Source: Stagnimonas sp965279705
Lineage (GTDB): Bacteria; Pseudomonadota; Gammaproteobacteria; Nevskiales; Nevskiaceae
Assembly (NCBI GenBank): GCA_965279705.1
Contig: OZ257257.1
Location: 3,534,001 to 3,598,000, forward strand
Reading direction: 5' to 3'
Length of the DNA stretch: 64,000 nucleotides
Shown: one piece after another, positions 8,341-16,418 of the stretch
Position numbering within the stretch: position 1 is the first letter of the stretch
Layout of the letters: every line of letters begins with the position of its first letter
Position numbers and translations under genes: made by a program
Notes under the pieces: model-generated
Database searches by the model: none
Told to the model about the DNA's origin: nothing
What the model saw: only the letters and a program-made list of their open reading frames with translations

Positions 8341-9533
8341 CGGCTACGGGGCTTGAGCCAGTCCGCCGCCATGCGCCAGGTGGTCGCCGGCGCCTTGCTG
8401 CCGGCGAACACACCGGCATGGCCGCCGGGTGCGGTCTTGAACTGCTTGTCGAGGCTCGCGACGATGTCCATCACCTTGCGGGCCGCCTCCACCGTGACGA
8501 TCTTGTCGCCGGTGCCGGCGATGGCGAGCAGCGAGGCGTCGATGCGGTCGAGCAGCGCCTCCTGCCCTTTGCCGAGCGGCACACGGCCTTTCGAGAGCGC
8601 GTTGTCCAGCCCGACGCGCACGACGAAATCCTGCACGATGCCGCCGGGATAGGCGTGCATGTCGTTGAACCAGGTCGCCATGGTGTCGTGCTGCACCACG
8701 TAGTCGCGGTCCCAGAGGTTCATCAGCAGGTCGACGTAGTTGGTGAGCGTGCCCATCGGGTTGGTGAGCTTGAACGCCAGCGACGACACCCAGCCCGGCA
8801 CGTTGAGGCGCTTGGGGTCGAGCTTGTGGATGCGCAGGCCCGTATAGCGCCGCACGAGGCGGATCGGCGTGCGCATCGCACCGAGCAGTTGGCCCGCGAC
8901 GCCGGCCTGATGCGCGTCGATGGGGCTGGCGATGGTGACGATGTTCTTGATGTGCTTATCGTGCGCCCAGCCCGCCGTGATGAGGCAGAAAAGGCCGCCC
9001 ATGCAGTAGCCGACCAGCGAGAGATCCTTCACCCGCGCATCGCGGCGCACGGCGGCGATGGCGGCAGGCAGCATCTGCGTGGTGTAGTCGGCCAGGCCCA
9101 GATGTGAATGGTTGACGTCGGGGCTGCCGAAGTCCACGAGGTAAACCTTGTAGCCCTCGGCGAGCAGAAACCGCACGAGGCTCCGATGCGGCAGAAGATC
9201 GAAATTGAGCGGGTCGGCGGCCAGCGGTGGCACCAGCAGGATCGGCACGCGGTGGCGCTTGCTGCGCACCGGCTGTGTGGCCTCGCCTACCGAGATCTCT
9301 GCCTCATCGAGCGGCCGATAGCGGCGCACCGAGAGCAGGCCGTCCTGGTGAATCAGGTCATACGGCGTGAGGTCTGCAACGACAAAACTGGCGGCATGGG
9401 TTTGTCGCTCGATGGCGATCGAGACCCAGGCCAGTGTGCGTTCCAGCAACAGTTCAGCCGCCTCGATGCGGCGCAAAGCCGGGGCTGGAAACTGCGATTT
9501 GAAACGGTCGTACAGCTCGACGGATGCGCTCAT
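8337..9533 (-). CDS. PhaC-like polyhydroxyalkanoate synthase / alpha-beta hydrolase
   Basis: A 398-residue protein with the PHA-synthase lipase-like box GYCMGG, in which the nucleophile is cysteine (C177) instead of serine, plus likely partners D343 (GTGDKIV) and H372 (PGGHAGVF). Also typical are ILLVPPLAADPLNFDL and GYKVYLVDFGSPD. Length and motifs fit the short class III PhaC type, which in known systems needs a PhaE subunit; no phaE, phaA, phaB or phasin gene is adjacent. It may polymerise hydroxyacyl-CoA or act as a related acyltransferase. It overlaps the downstream channel gene by 4 bp. Confidence 0.8.
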   Translation of the reverse strand: MSASVELYDRFKSQFPAPALRRIEAAELLLERTLAWVSIAIERQTHAASFVVADLTPYDLIHQDGLLSVRRYRPLDEAEISVGEATQPVRSKRHRVPILLVPPLAADPLNFDLLPHRSLVRFLLAEGYKVYLVDFGSPDVNHSHLGLADYTTQMLPAAIAAVRRDARVKDLSLVGYCMGGLFCLITAGWAHDKHIKNIVTIASPIDAHQAGVAGQLLGAMRTPIRLVRRYTGLRIHKLDPKRLNVPGWVSSLAFKLTNPMGTLTNYVDLLMNLWDRDYVVQHDTMATWFNDMHAYPGGIVQDFVVRVGLDNALSKGRVPLGKGQEALLDRIDASLLAIAGTGDKIVTVEAARKVMDIVASLDKQFKTAPGGHAGVFAGSKAPATTWRMAADWLKPRSR

Positions 9534-9542
9534 CCGCCCAGT

Positions 9543-10502
9543 TTAGAGCCTCTTGTCAGAGGGCTTCTCAGCCACCACCGATTCGTGGATGTAGAGCGGA
9601 TAGCTGTTGTCGCTGTCGGTCAGCTCGAACCAGCCCTTCATACCCGGCACCTTGCGGGCCAGACGCTCCACACCCGCCGCGAGGCTGGCGACCTTCTTGC
9701 CGTTGAACGAAGGCGCATTGCGCAGCACGGCGCGCTCCATCACCTTCAGGCGGATGCGGCTGGTGTCGCCACGCGCGGGGGCAGCGACAAGGGCAGCAGT
9801 TTCGGTAACGTCGACCACACTGGCGCTGATGAAACGCAGGCCGCCGTCGAGCACGAACCAGTCCGGGTTGCCGGGGATGCGATTGGCCTTGAGGCGCATG
9901 CCGGCATCGGCGCGCGTGAGTTTTTCGCCTTGGCGATTGGGGGCGTCGCGGATGATGGCTTTTTCGAGCACCGTCAGCGCCACGGCGGCACCTGCGGGCG
10001 CGGCGACCGCTTCGTTCAAGCGCACCGAAGCAGAGTTGCCGGCCTGCGCCACCAGAATGCGCTGGCCCGGCATGTTGTCGGCACCGAGTGTGGCCACACC
10101 GATCTGCTCGGCGATGCTCTTTGCACTGGCATCGACCTGCGCAGACATGGCCGAGGCAAAGTTATGACAGGGGCCATCTTCCACCGAGCGGCGGCTCAGA
10201 TTGGTGATGCGTAGACCGCGGCGCTCGAAGGGCTGGTTGTGCACCAACTCCAGCGTGCGGCGGCAGCGATTGTTGGCAATGGGTTCAAGCGTGGCCTCGC
10301 CGGCCAGCACCACCTTGCTACCCGACAAGGGCACGTTGAAAGCCTGCGTCACGCTGGGGCTAGTGCCGGCCGACAGCTGTCGCTCAAGGCCCACAGCCGC
10401 TTCGCGCACGCCCACGGCCGCTTGCACGGCGGGGCAGCACACCAGCAAGCCCAGGCATGCCGCCTTGAGCCAGCCACTTTTTGACGCTTGTAGATGTTTC
10501 AT
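9543..10502 (-). CDS. Exported protein with two SH3-like repeats
   Basis: A 319-residue exported protein. The ATG at 10502 is chosen over an in-frame ATG 39 bases upstream because it follows a GGAAGGG ribosome-binding site and begins a signal peptide (MKHLQASKSGWLKAACLGLL, cleavage near VQA). The C-terminal half holds two bacterial-SH3-like repeats with matching pattern: AIIRDAPNRQGEKLTRADAG...PDWFVLDGGLRFISASVVD and AVLRNAPSFNGKKVASLAAG...KGWFELTD...YIHESVV. SH3b repeats often bind peptidoglycan or envelope partners. The N-terminal ~150 residues have no recognised domain. It is divergent from the CoA-transferase gene. Confidence 0.72.
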   Translation of the reverse strand: MKHLQASKSGWLKAACLGLLVCCPAVQAAVGVREAAVGLERQLSAGTSPSVTQAFNVPLSGSKVVLAGEATLEPIANNRCRRTLELVHNQPFERRGLRITNLSRRSVEDGPCHNFASAMSAQVDASAKSIAEQIGVATLGADNMPGQRILVAQAGNSASVRLNEAVAAPAGAAVALTVLEKAIIRDAPNRQGEKLTRADAGMRLKANRIPGNPDWFVLDGGLRFISASVVDVTETAALVAAPARGDTSRIRLKVMERAVLRNAPSFNGKKVASLAAGVERLARKVPGMKGWFELTDSDNSYPLYIHESVVAEKPSDKRL

Positions 10503-10576
10503 TGAAGTCCCTTCCACGCTACATCGCTTGTTCAGTTTCACGCAGAGTGTGCCGCCGATCCATAGTAAATGCGCCT

Positions 10577-10605
10577 TTAATCGGCCTTAACCTGTAATTA
10601 ATCGG
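10577..10605. repeat. Direct repeat TTAATCGG, 21-bp period, in divergent intergenic region
   Basis: The octamer TTAATCGG occurs at 10577-10584 and 10598-10605, exactly 21 bases apart (about two helical turns), between the divergent SH3-repeat gene and the CoA-hydrolase gene. The spacing would put both copies on one DNA face, as in sites for tandem-binding regulators. No regulator gene is adjacent, so this is only a candidate operator. Confidence 0.3.
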
Positions 10606-10675
10606 GGTTCATCAGCAACGACCGGGCCGTTTTGGCGTGCCACACTGGAGTCCAAACCCCACTTCTTGCTCCGAC

Positions 10676-12844
10676 ATGGCTCCGTCGCGCCCCGCCCCCA
10701 CCTTGTTCGATGCGGCCGAAGCCGCCGTTGACGCCCTGCTGCTCAAGCTGGGCAAGGACATCCGCATCGGCCTGCCGCTGGGTCTGGGCAAGCCCATCGA
10801 GTTCGTCAATGCGCTGTACCACCGCGCAAAAAGCGACCCGACGCTGCAACTGACCATCCTCACGGCGCTGTCGCTCGAAAAGCCGGTGCCGACCTCTGAA
10901 CTCGAAGGCCGCTTCCTCCAGCCCTTCGTCGATCGCGTGTTCGGCGACTGCCCCGATCTCGCCTACATGCTCGATCTGCGCGCCAACCGGCTTCCCGCCA
11001 ACGTGCAGGTGAAGGAGTTCTTCTTCAAACCCGGCAGCAACATGGCCTGCGAGCATGCGCAGCGCCATTACATCAGCACCAACTACACCTTCGCCGCGCG
11101 CGATGTGTTCAACCAGGGCTGCAATGTCGCGGCGCAACTCATCTGCAAGCGCGAGACGGCCCAAGGCCTGCGTTATTCGCTCAGCTGCAACCCCGATACC
11201 GGGCCGGAGCTGGTGGAGCTGCTGCGCGCGAGCCGCCGGCCGCATGCGGTGGTCGGGCTGATCAACCAGAACCTGCCTTACATGATCAACGACGCCGAAG
11301 TCGAACCGGCGCTGTTCGACTACATCATCGACGCACCCTGCTACACCACCACGCTGTTCTCCACGCCCAAGCTGCCCGTCGCCACGCCCGACTACGCCAT
11401 TGGCCTCTACGCCAGCGCCCTCATCAAGGATGGCGGCACCTTGCAGGTGGGCATCGGCGGCATGGGCGATGCGATCGTGCACGCTGCACAGGCGCGCCAT
11501 GCGCAACCCGCGGCGTATCAAGCCGCGCTCAAGGCCATCGGCGCGCTCGACCATCACGGCGACCTGATCGCCGCGCAAGGTGGCACCGGGCCGTTCGAGC
11601 AGGGTTTGTATGGCGCGACGGAGATGTTCGTCGATGGCTTCATGCACCTCTACAAGGCCGGCATATTGAAGCGCGCGGTCTACGATTTCTGGGCCTTGCA
11701 GCAGCTCATCAACGATGGCCTCTGCGACCCCACAGCAATCACGCCCGCCGTGCTCGATCACCTCGAAGCGCTCGGCGTGCGCGTCATCCGCACGCAGGAT
11801 TTCGAGGTCTTGCAGCACCACGGGTTCTTCACCGAAGCCACGCGCTACGACGCCGGCCACCTCATCGCCCCCGATGGCGAACGGGTGATTGCCAACGTCG
11901 CCAACCCGGACTCGCGCCGTGTCATGGCACGCTGCCTCGGCACGCAATTAAAGAACGGCCTCATCGCCCACGGCGGGTTCTTTCTCGGCCCCAATGATTT
12001 CTATGCAGCACTCAGGGCTCTGCCTGAAACCGAGCGCGCGAAGATCTGCATGACCGGCGTCTACAAGGTGAACCAGCTCGACCACAACCCGCGGCTCTAC
12101 AAGGCGCAGCGGCAGCACGCGCGCTTCATCAACAGCGGCATCATGGTCACGCTCAACGGCGCGGTGATGAGCGATGGCCTGGAAGACGGCCGCGTCGTCA
12201 GCGGCGTCGGCGGCCAATACAACTTCGTGGCGATGGCACACCAGCTGCCGACCGGTCGCAGCATCCTGATGATCCGCGCCGTGCGCGACAAGGAGGGCAA
12301 GACCACCGCACCTTCGAGCAACGTGGTGTTCAACTACGGCCACATCACCATCCCACGCCACCTGCGCGATATCGTCATCACCGAATACGGCATTGCCGAT
12401 TTGCGCAGCAAGACCGACAACGAAGTGGCCAAGGCCCTGCTCAACATCGCCGATTCACGGTTTCAGCCCGAGCTGCTATCGCAAGCGAAGAAGAGCGGCA
12501 AGGTAGAGTCGGATTACGAGATTCCTGACACTTTTCGTCACAACACGCCAGACCGTTTGGAGGCGCAACTGGCACCTTTCCGCAGTCAGGGCCTGTTTCC
12601 GGCATTCCCGTTCGGCACCGACCTCACGCCGATGGAAATCAAGCTCGGTAAAGCCCTGAAAGCCGTGAAATCAAAGGCGGCGAAGACCAACAAGCTCAAG
12701 CTCGCTTTCGATGCCTGGCGCTTCAGGAATGTGCCCGAGCGCACAAAACCGTACCTCGAACGCATGGGCCTGACCGACCCGAAAACTCTGCAGGACAAAG
12801 TGGTTCGCATGTTGCTAATCCAGAATCTGTCAGAAGAGAAATAG
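10676..12844 (+). CDS. Acetyl-CoA hydrolase / CoA-transferase family protein
   Basis: A 722-residue cytoplasmic protein of the acetyl-CoA hydrolase/transferase family, longer than the ~430-500 residues of typical butyrate/4-hydroxybutyrate CoA-transferases. The glycine-rich GIGGMGDAIVHA and the C-terminal-domain segments HGGFFLGPNDFY, SGVGGQYNFV, NYGHITIPRH and VITEYGIADLR support the family. The C-terminal AcetylCoA_hyd_C region starts near 440. Likely reactions are CoA transfer between acyl-CoA and acetate or hydrolysis of acetyl-CoA. The ATG at 10676 is preferred; an in-frame GTG lies at 10637. Acetoacetate from the nearby tyrosine pathway is one possible CoA acceptor, but this is inference. 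Confidence 0.85.
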   Translation: MAPSRPAPTLFDAAEAAVDALLLKLGKDIRIGLPLGLGKPIEFVNALYHRAKSDPTLQLTILTALSLEKPVPTSELEGRFLQPFVDRVFGDCPDLAYMLDLRANRLPANVQVKEFFFKPGSNMACEHAQRHYISTNYTFAARDVFNQGCNVAAQLICKRETAQGLRYSLSCNPDTGPELVELLRASRRPHAVVGLINQNLPYMINDAEVEPALFDYIIDAPCYTTTLFSTPKLPVATPDYAIGLYASALIKDGGTLQVGIGGMGDAIVHAAQARHAQPAAYQAALKAIGALDHHGDLIAAQGGTGPFEQGLYGATEMFVDGFMHLYKAGILKRAVYDFWALQQLINDGLCDPTAITPAVLDHLEALGVRVIRTQDFEVLQHHGFFTEATRYDAGHLIAPDGERVIANVANPDSRRVMARCLGTQLKNGLIAHGGFFLGPNDFYAALRALPETERAKICMTGVYKVNQLDHNPRLYKAQRQHARFINSGIMVTLNGAVMSDGLEDGRVVSGVGGQYNFVAMAHQLPTGRSILMIRAVRDKEGKTTAPSSNVVFNYGHITIPRHLRDIVITEYGIADLRSKTDNEVAKALLNIADSRFQPELLSQAKKSGKVESDYEIPDTFRHNTPDRLEAQLAPFRSQGLFPAFPFGTDLTPMEIKLGKALKAVKSKAAKTNKLKLAFDAWRFRNVPERTKPYLERMGLTDPKTLQDKVVRMLLIQNLSEEK

Positions 12845-12851
12845 ATTCACG

Positions 12852-12893
12852 CCGCAGTCGGTTCTGCGGGCCAATCCGCAGTGGGGACTGCGG
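12852..12893. repeat. Tandem pair of near-identical 18-bp hairpins
   Basis: Two 18-base units, ccgcagtcggttctgcgg (12852-12869) and ccgcagtggggactgcgg (12876-12893), are separated by 6 bases. Each folds on itself (CCGCAG/CTGCGG stem, 6-base loop); together they also form a longer nested hairpin (12851-12859 with 12886-12894). They fill the 90-bp gap after the CoA-hydrolase gene. No T-run follows, so this is not a standard terminator; it may be a REP-like element or an mRNA-stabilising structure. Confidence 0.6.
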
Positions 12894-12935
12894 CATCGCC
12901 GCGATCTGACCGCGGCACGTTCGGCAGGAGGCTGA

Positions 12936-14348
12936 ATGAAGACGATCGTCGTCATCGGTGCCGGCTTTTGCGGCACTGCGGTTGCGGTGCAGCTGCTGCG
13001 TCAAGCCGGGGCCGAGCCCACTCGCCTGCTGCTGCTCAACCGCTCGGGTCTGATGGCACGCGGCGTGGCCTACGGCACCCGCACCGAAGCCCATGTGCTC
13101 AACGTGCCGGCCGGCCGCATGAGTGCGCTGCCCGAAGACCCCGAGAGCTTCCTGCACTATGCCCAGGCACGCGATGCACGCGTCACCGGTGCCAGCTTCG
13201 TGCCGCGCCGCTGGTTTGGCGATTATCTGGAAGACCTGCTCGCCAAAGCCGCCCATACCGCCGCGCCCGACGTGCGTTTTCGCGCGATGGTGGGCGACGT
13301 GATCGGCATCAGCATCGTCGATGGCAAGGGCCAGGTGGAGCTGGCCAGCGGCGAGTGCATCGTGGCCGACCGCGTGGTGCTCGCACTCGGCAATTTCGCC
13401 CCGGCCGACCCGCCGCTGGCCGACGCCAGCTTCTTCACCAGCCCCCGCTATGTGCGCGACCCCTGGCGGCCGGATGCACTCTGGAGCGTCGCACCGGATC
13501 AACCCGTGATGCTGGTCGGCACCGGGCTCACCATGCTCGATGTGCTGCTCGACCTGCGCAGCCGCGGCCACCGCGCGCCGATCTTTGCGCTGTCGCGCCG
13601 CGGCCTGTTGCCGCAGGCGCATCGCCTGCTCGAAGAACCACCCAAGTATCGTGGCCAGCTGGCCGAGCGGCTGGCCAAGAAACCCAACGTGCGTGCGGCA
13701 CTGGCCATGTTGCGTCACGAACTGCGCGCCGCCGCCTCGCAAGACATCGACTGGCGCGACGTGATCGGCGGCTTGCGCAAGGCCACGCCGGCAATCTGGG
13801 CCAGCTGGACCGACGCCGAACGTCAGCGCTTCATGCGCCATGCGCGACCGCACTGGGAAATCCACCGCCACCGCTGCGCCCCGCAACAGAACGCCGCGCT
13901 GTGCGCCGAGCTGGCCGAGGGTCGCCTGCGCGTGCTGGCAGGCCGGCTGCTCAGCTGCGACGACGACTTTGACGGCGTGACCCTGCACTGGCGCGAACGC
14001 AGCTCGAACACCGTGCACCAGCAGCGCGTCGGCAGCGTCATCAACTGCACCGGCCCGGCCAGCGACACCCGCCAGTTGCGCGAGCCGCTGCTGCTCTCGC
14101 TCGCCGCCAGCGGCCTGCTGCGCCGCGATGCGCTGGGTCTTGGCCTGGACACCAGCGATGACTACGCCCTGCTCGACCGGCAAGGCAAAGCATCCACCGT
14201 GCTGCACTACGTCGGCCCCTTTCTCAAAGCACGCTGGTGGGAGGCCACCGCCGTGCCCGAGCTGAGCGAGCACACCGCCCGTCTCGCCCGCGAGCTGATT
14301 GCCAACCTGAGCAAAACCAGCACCGCACCCGTTCGACAACCGGCCTAA
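12936..14348 (+). CDS. FAD/NAD(P)-binding oxidoreductase of the NAD_binding_9 type
   Basis: A 470-residue protein with an N-terminal dinucleotide-binding fold (VIGAGFCGTAVAVQLL, residues ~6-21; GxGxxG) and the downstream GVAYGTRTEAHVLNVPAGRMSALPEDP, typical of the PF13454 FAD-NAD(P)-binding group. A second nucleotide-binding segment is VMLVGTGLTMLDVLLDL, and INCTGPASD fits the flavin-protein ATG motif. An ideal AGGAGG ribosome-binding site lies at 12926-12931. Relatives occur near siderophore and amino-acid oxidation genes, but the substrate is not known. phhA begins 87 bp downstream on the same strand. Confidence 0.8.
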   Translation: MKTIVVIGAGFCGTAVAVQLLRQAGAEPTRLLLLNRSGLMARGVAYGTRTEAHVLNVPAGRMSALPEDPESFLHYAQARDARVTGASFVPRRWFGDYLEDLLAKAAHTAAPDVRFRAMVGDVIGISIVDGKGQVELASGECIVADRVVLALGNFAPADPPLADASFFTSPRYVRDPWRPDALWSVAPDQPVMLVGTGLTMLDVLLDLRSRGHRAPIFALSRRGLLPQAHRLLEEPPKYRGQLAERLAKKPNVRAALAMLRHELRAAASQDIDWRDVIGGLRKATPAIWASWTDAERQRFMRHARPHWEIHRHRCAPQQNAALCAELAEGRLRVLAGRLLSCDDDFDGVTLHWRERSSNTVHQQRVGSVINCTGPASDTRQLREPLLLSLAASGLLRRDALGLGLDTSDDYALLDRQGKASTVLHYVGPFLKARWWEATAVPELSEHTARLARELIANLSKTSTAPVRQPA

Positions 14349-14434
14349 CGCGCAGGCCGTGGCCGGCCCAAACCGGCAGGCGCACAATGGTGGCATTCGG
14401 GTGCCCCGCACCCACACCTTCTTGTAGCGCCGCC

Positions 14435-15256
14435 ATGAGCAAACACAGCAAATACGTCTCGCCCCTGCCCGATGCCAGCGGCATCGTGCGCTACAGCGAC
14501 GACGAAAACGCCATCTGGGCCGAGCTGTATGCGCGGCAGGAAAAAGCCGTGCAGGGCAAGTGCTGCGACGAGTTCTTGCAAGGCCTTGACCTCATCAACA
14601 TGCCGAAGGATCGCGTGCCGCAGCTGCCGGAAATCAGCCGCGTGCTCAAGCGCGAGACGGGATGGGAAGTGGCCTACGTGCCAGCCCTCATCCCCTTCAG
14701 CGAGTTCTTCAAGCTGCTCGCCAACAAGCAGTTCCCCGCCGCCACCTTTGTGCGCACCCGCGAGGAGCTGGACTACCTGCAAGAGCCGGACATCTTCCAC
14801 GAGCTGTTCGGCCATACGCCTCTGCTCACCAACCCGCACTTCGCCGAGTTCACGCACCTCTACGGCAAGCTGGGCCTGGCCGCGAGCAAGGAAGACCGCG
14901 TGTTTCTGGCGCGGCTTTACTGGTTCACGGTGGAGTTTGGGCTGGTGCAGAAGCCGGGCGAGGCCATGCGCATCTATGGCGGCGGCATCTTGAGTTCGAT
15001 CGGTGAAACCGACTACGCCTATTCCTCAAACGTCGCACTGCGCAAGCGCTTCGACCTGCTCGATGTGCTGCGCACGCCCTATCGCATCGACATCATGCAG
15101 CCGCTGTATTACGTGCTGGAAGACTTCGCGCAGCTCACCGAAATCACCAAGCGCGATCTGATGGCGGATGTGGCCGAGGCGCGGAAGTTGGGGCTGCATG
15201 CACCGTTGTATCCGCCGAAGAGTTCAGCGCCGGAAGCGGCGAAGCTAGCGGCCTAA
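14435..15256 (+). CDS. phhA: Phenylalanine-4-hydroxylase (monomeric bacterial type)
   Basis: Converts phenylalanine to tyrosine with tetrahydropterin and O2 in the cytoplasm. At 273 residues it is a catalytic domain only, without the ACT domain of animal enzymes. The iron ligands are visible: H122 and H127 in FHELFGHTPLL and E167 in WFTVEFGLVQ. The ATG at 14435 gives the usual N-terminus just before the fold. It starts the chain of phenylalanine/tyrosine-catabolic genes spread over the next 12 kb. No phhB (pterin dehydratase) gene is adjacent. Confidence 0.96.
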   Translation: MSKHSKYVSPLPDASGIVRYSDDENAIWAELYARQEKAVQGKCCDEFLQGLDLINMPKDRVPQLPEISRVLKRETGWEVAYVPALIPFSEFFKLLANKQFPAATFVRTREELDYLQEPDIFHELFGHTPLLTNPHFAEFTHLYGKLGLAASKEDRVFLARLYWFTVEFGLVQKPGEAMRIYGGGILSSIGETDYAYSSNVALRKRFDLLDVLRTPYRIDIMQPLYYVLEDFAQLTEITKRDLMADVAEARKLGLHAPLYPPKSSAPEAAKLAA

Positions 15257-15276
15257 GAAGGGTTCGCCATCAACTA

Positions 15277-15705
15277 ATGTGCATCCTCAAACTATTTAGT
15301 GAAACAACGTCGTTCAAGGGCTTTGCCGAAGCCACGGCGATGCCTGTCTATAGCTGCATGGATAAGGGCGACCTTAGAAGAAGGGGTCATGCTGTTTACA
15401 AACAGAACAGTATTTCCTTCGATGTTTCCAAAAAAGAATGGAACGATATTCAAGGCCAAATCAAAGATGCCATTTCTTTTCTAGCAACTTGGGAAGTGGA
15501 GTTGATCTCTCTGATCGACTCACACAATGCCATTGACGCGTATCTGGACTTTCCACTCTATTCAAGACTTGACGGCAACATCGTCAATCAAAACGACCAT
15601 CTTCCAAAAGACTTGATTGTTCTAGCTGGTCGAGTTGGCCTCGGCATCGAGATGGCTCTCTACGATAAAAGTGCTTTCCTTGAAGATGAGGCTCAACCGG
15701 GTTGA
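15277..15705 (+). CDS. Hypothetical protein in a low-G+C patch
   Basis: A 142-residue protein I do not recognise, with no signal peptide or membrane segment; it contains charged stretches such as SKKEWNDIQGQIKDAISF and ends AFLEDEAQPG. Its DNA is unlike its neighbours: 46 of 120 bases (38%) at 15361-15480 are G or C. Codon use is also different (AAA, ATT and TTT are common), which suggests recent acquisition. The last codons lie in a perfect palindrome (15691-15707). A stand-alone immunity or cargo gene is possible but not shown. Confidence 0.6.
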   Translation: MCILKLFSETTSFKGFAEATAMPVYSCMDKGDLRRRGHAVYKQNSISFDVSKKEWNDIQGQIKDAISFLATWEVELISLIDSHNAIDAYLDFPLYSRLDGNIVNQNDHLPKDLIVLAGRVGLGIEMALYDKSAFLEDEAQPG

Positions 15706-15707
15706 GC
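15691..15707. repeat. Palindrome GCTCAAC-CGG-GTTGAGC
   Basis: Perfect 7-bp arms around a 3-base loop, overlapping the stop codon (15703-15705) of the low-G+C hypothetical gene. The arms fit the integron core pattern (RYYYAAC...GTTRRRY), but there is no room for the inner L boxes, so I do not call it attC. A few A residues follow, not T, so it is also a poor terminator. Confidence 0.5.
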
Positions 15708-15732
15708 TAAGAAAAACTCAGCCGACGGTCAC

Positions 15733-15760
15733 TGTCATTCCCGCCTACGCGGGAGTGACA
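15733..15760. repeat. Intergenic hairpin of the TCATTCCCGC...GCGGGA type
   Basis: A 12-bp stem (tgtcattcccgc with gcgggagtgaca, one G-T wobble) and a 4-base loop in the gap between two convergent genes. The wording matches a hairpin family found as dispersed small intergenic repeats in many proteobacterial genomes. It is followed by AAAAGGGTTTT, so it could also end transcription from either side. It sits directly behind the low-G+C gene, so it may mark an insertion boundary. Confidence 0.55.
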
Positions 15761-15768
15761 AAAGGGTT

Positions 15769-16320
15769 TTACGGCTTCGCTGGCAACGCCTGCATCGGCA
15801 TCGCTGCGAACAAGCGCCGCGCTTCGGCATACGAAATCTTGCTGGTCGCACCCAGCTTGTGGTCGGCCCACCAGCGCCGCACGGTGGCGCTCTTCACTAC
15901 CCAGTACGGCACCGCAGGAAACTGCTCGATATCGCTCACCAGATAGCCGTCGATGCCATCGAGCTTGGTCATGAAGCCACGCTCATCGAAGCTGCGGCTG
16001 GAGCCGACCATGTGGCTGGGGCAGAAGTAGATGCCGCGGTCGGTGAGCGAGCGCACCTCCCACTTGCCGCCGTGGGCGTCAATCACATCGTAGGGGTCGC
16101 CCTCGCTCGGGGCCAGCCGCCCTTGCAGCACCTCGCGCGCCAGACGGCGTTCCAGCAGAAAGGAAATGCGACGGCCATCGGTGAAGTATTCGCGCACTTC
16201 TGCAGCACTCACACCCAGCGTGTTCTGCAAGGCCGCGATATCCCAGCCCAGCACGCCGTTCGGCTCGGCGGCCTCGACACGACCCAGCCACAGGCAGCAC
16301 AGCAACACGATCCGCTTCAT
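15769..16320 (-). CDS. Exported hypothetical protein
   Basis: A 183-residue protein with a clear signal peptide (MKRIVLLCCLWLGRVEA, cleavage after VEA). The mature part has no motif that I recognise; it contains GWDIAALQNTLGVSAAEVREYFTDGRRISFLLERR, and a possible amphipathic C-terminus (SYAEARRLFAAMPMQAL). The ATG at 16320 is preferred to a TTG at 16326 because a GAGAGG ribosome-binding site precedes it at good distance. It is divergent from hpd (98 bp between starts) and convergent with the low-G+C gene. Confidence 0.65.
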   Translation of the reverse strand: MKRIVLLCCLWLGRVEAAEPNGVLGWDIAALQNTLGVSAAEVREYFTDGRRISFLLERRLAREVLQGRLAPSEGDPYDVIDAHGGKWEVRSLTDRGIYFCPSHMVGSSRSFDERGFMTKLDGIDGYLVSDIEQFPAVPYWVVKSATVRRWWADHKLGATSKISYAEARRLFAAMPMQALPAKP

Positions 16321-16418
16321 GGGCAACCTCTCGTCAACGCTGAACGGATGATGCCTCGGCAGCGGCAGGATCGCCGCAGGTCGGGGTTTACAATCGCGCC
16401 ATATCCAGGAGTTCTCCC

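Noticed and set aside
15691..15707. Palindrome GCTCAAC-CGG-GTTGAGC as a second attC site
   Set aside because: The arms fit the core consensus, but only three bases separate them, leaving no L boxes, and no matching left junction precedes the gene.
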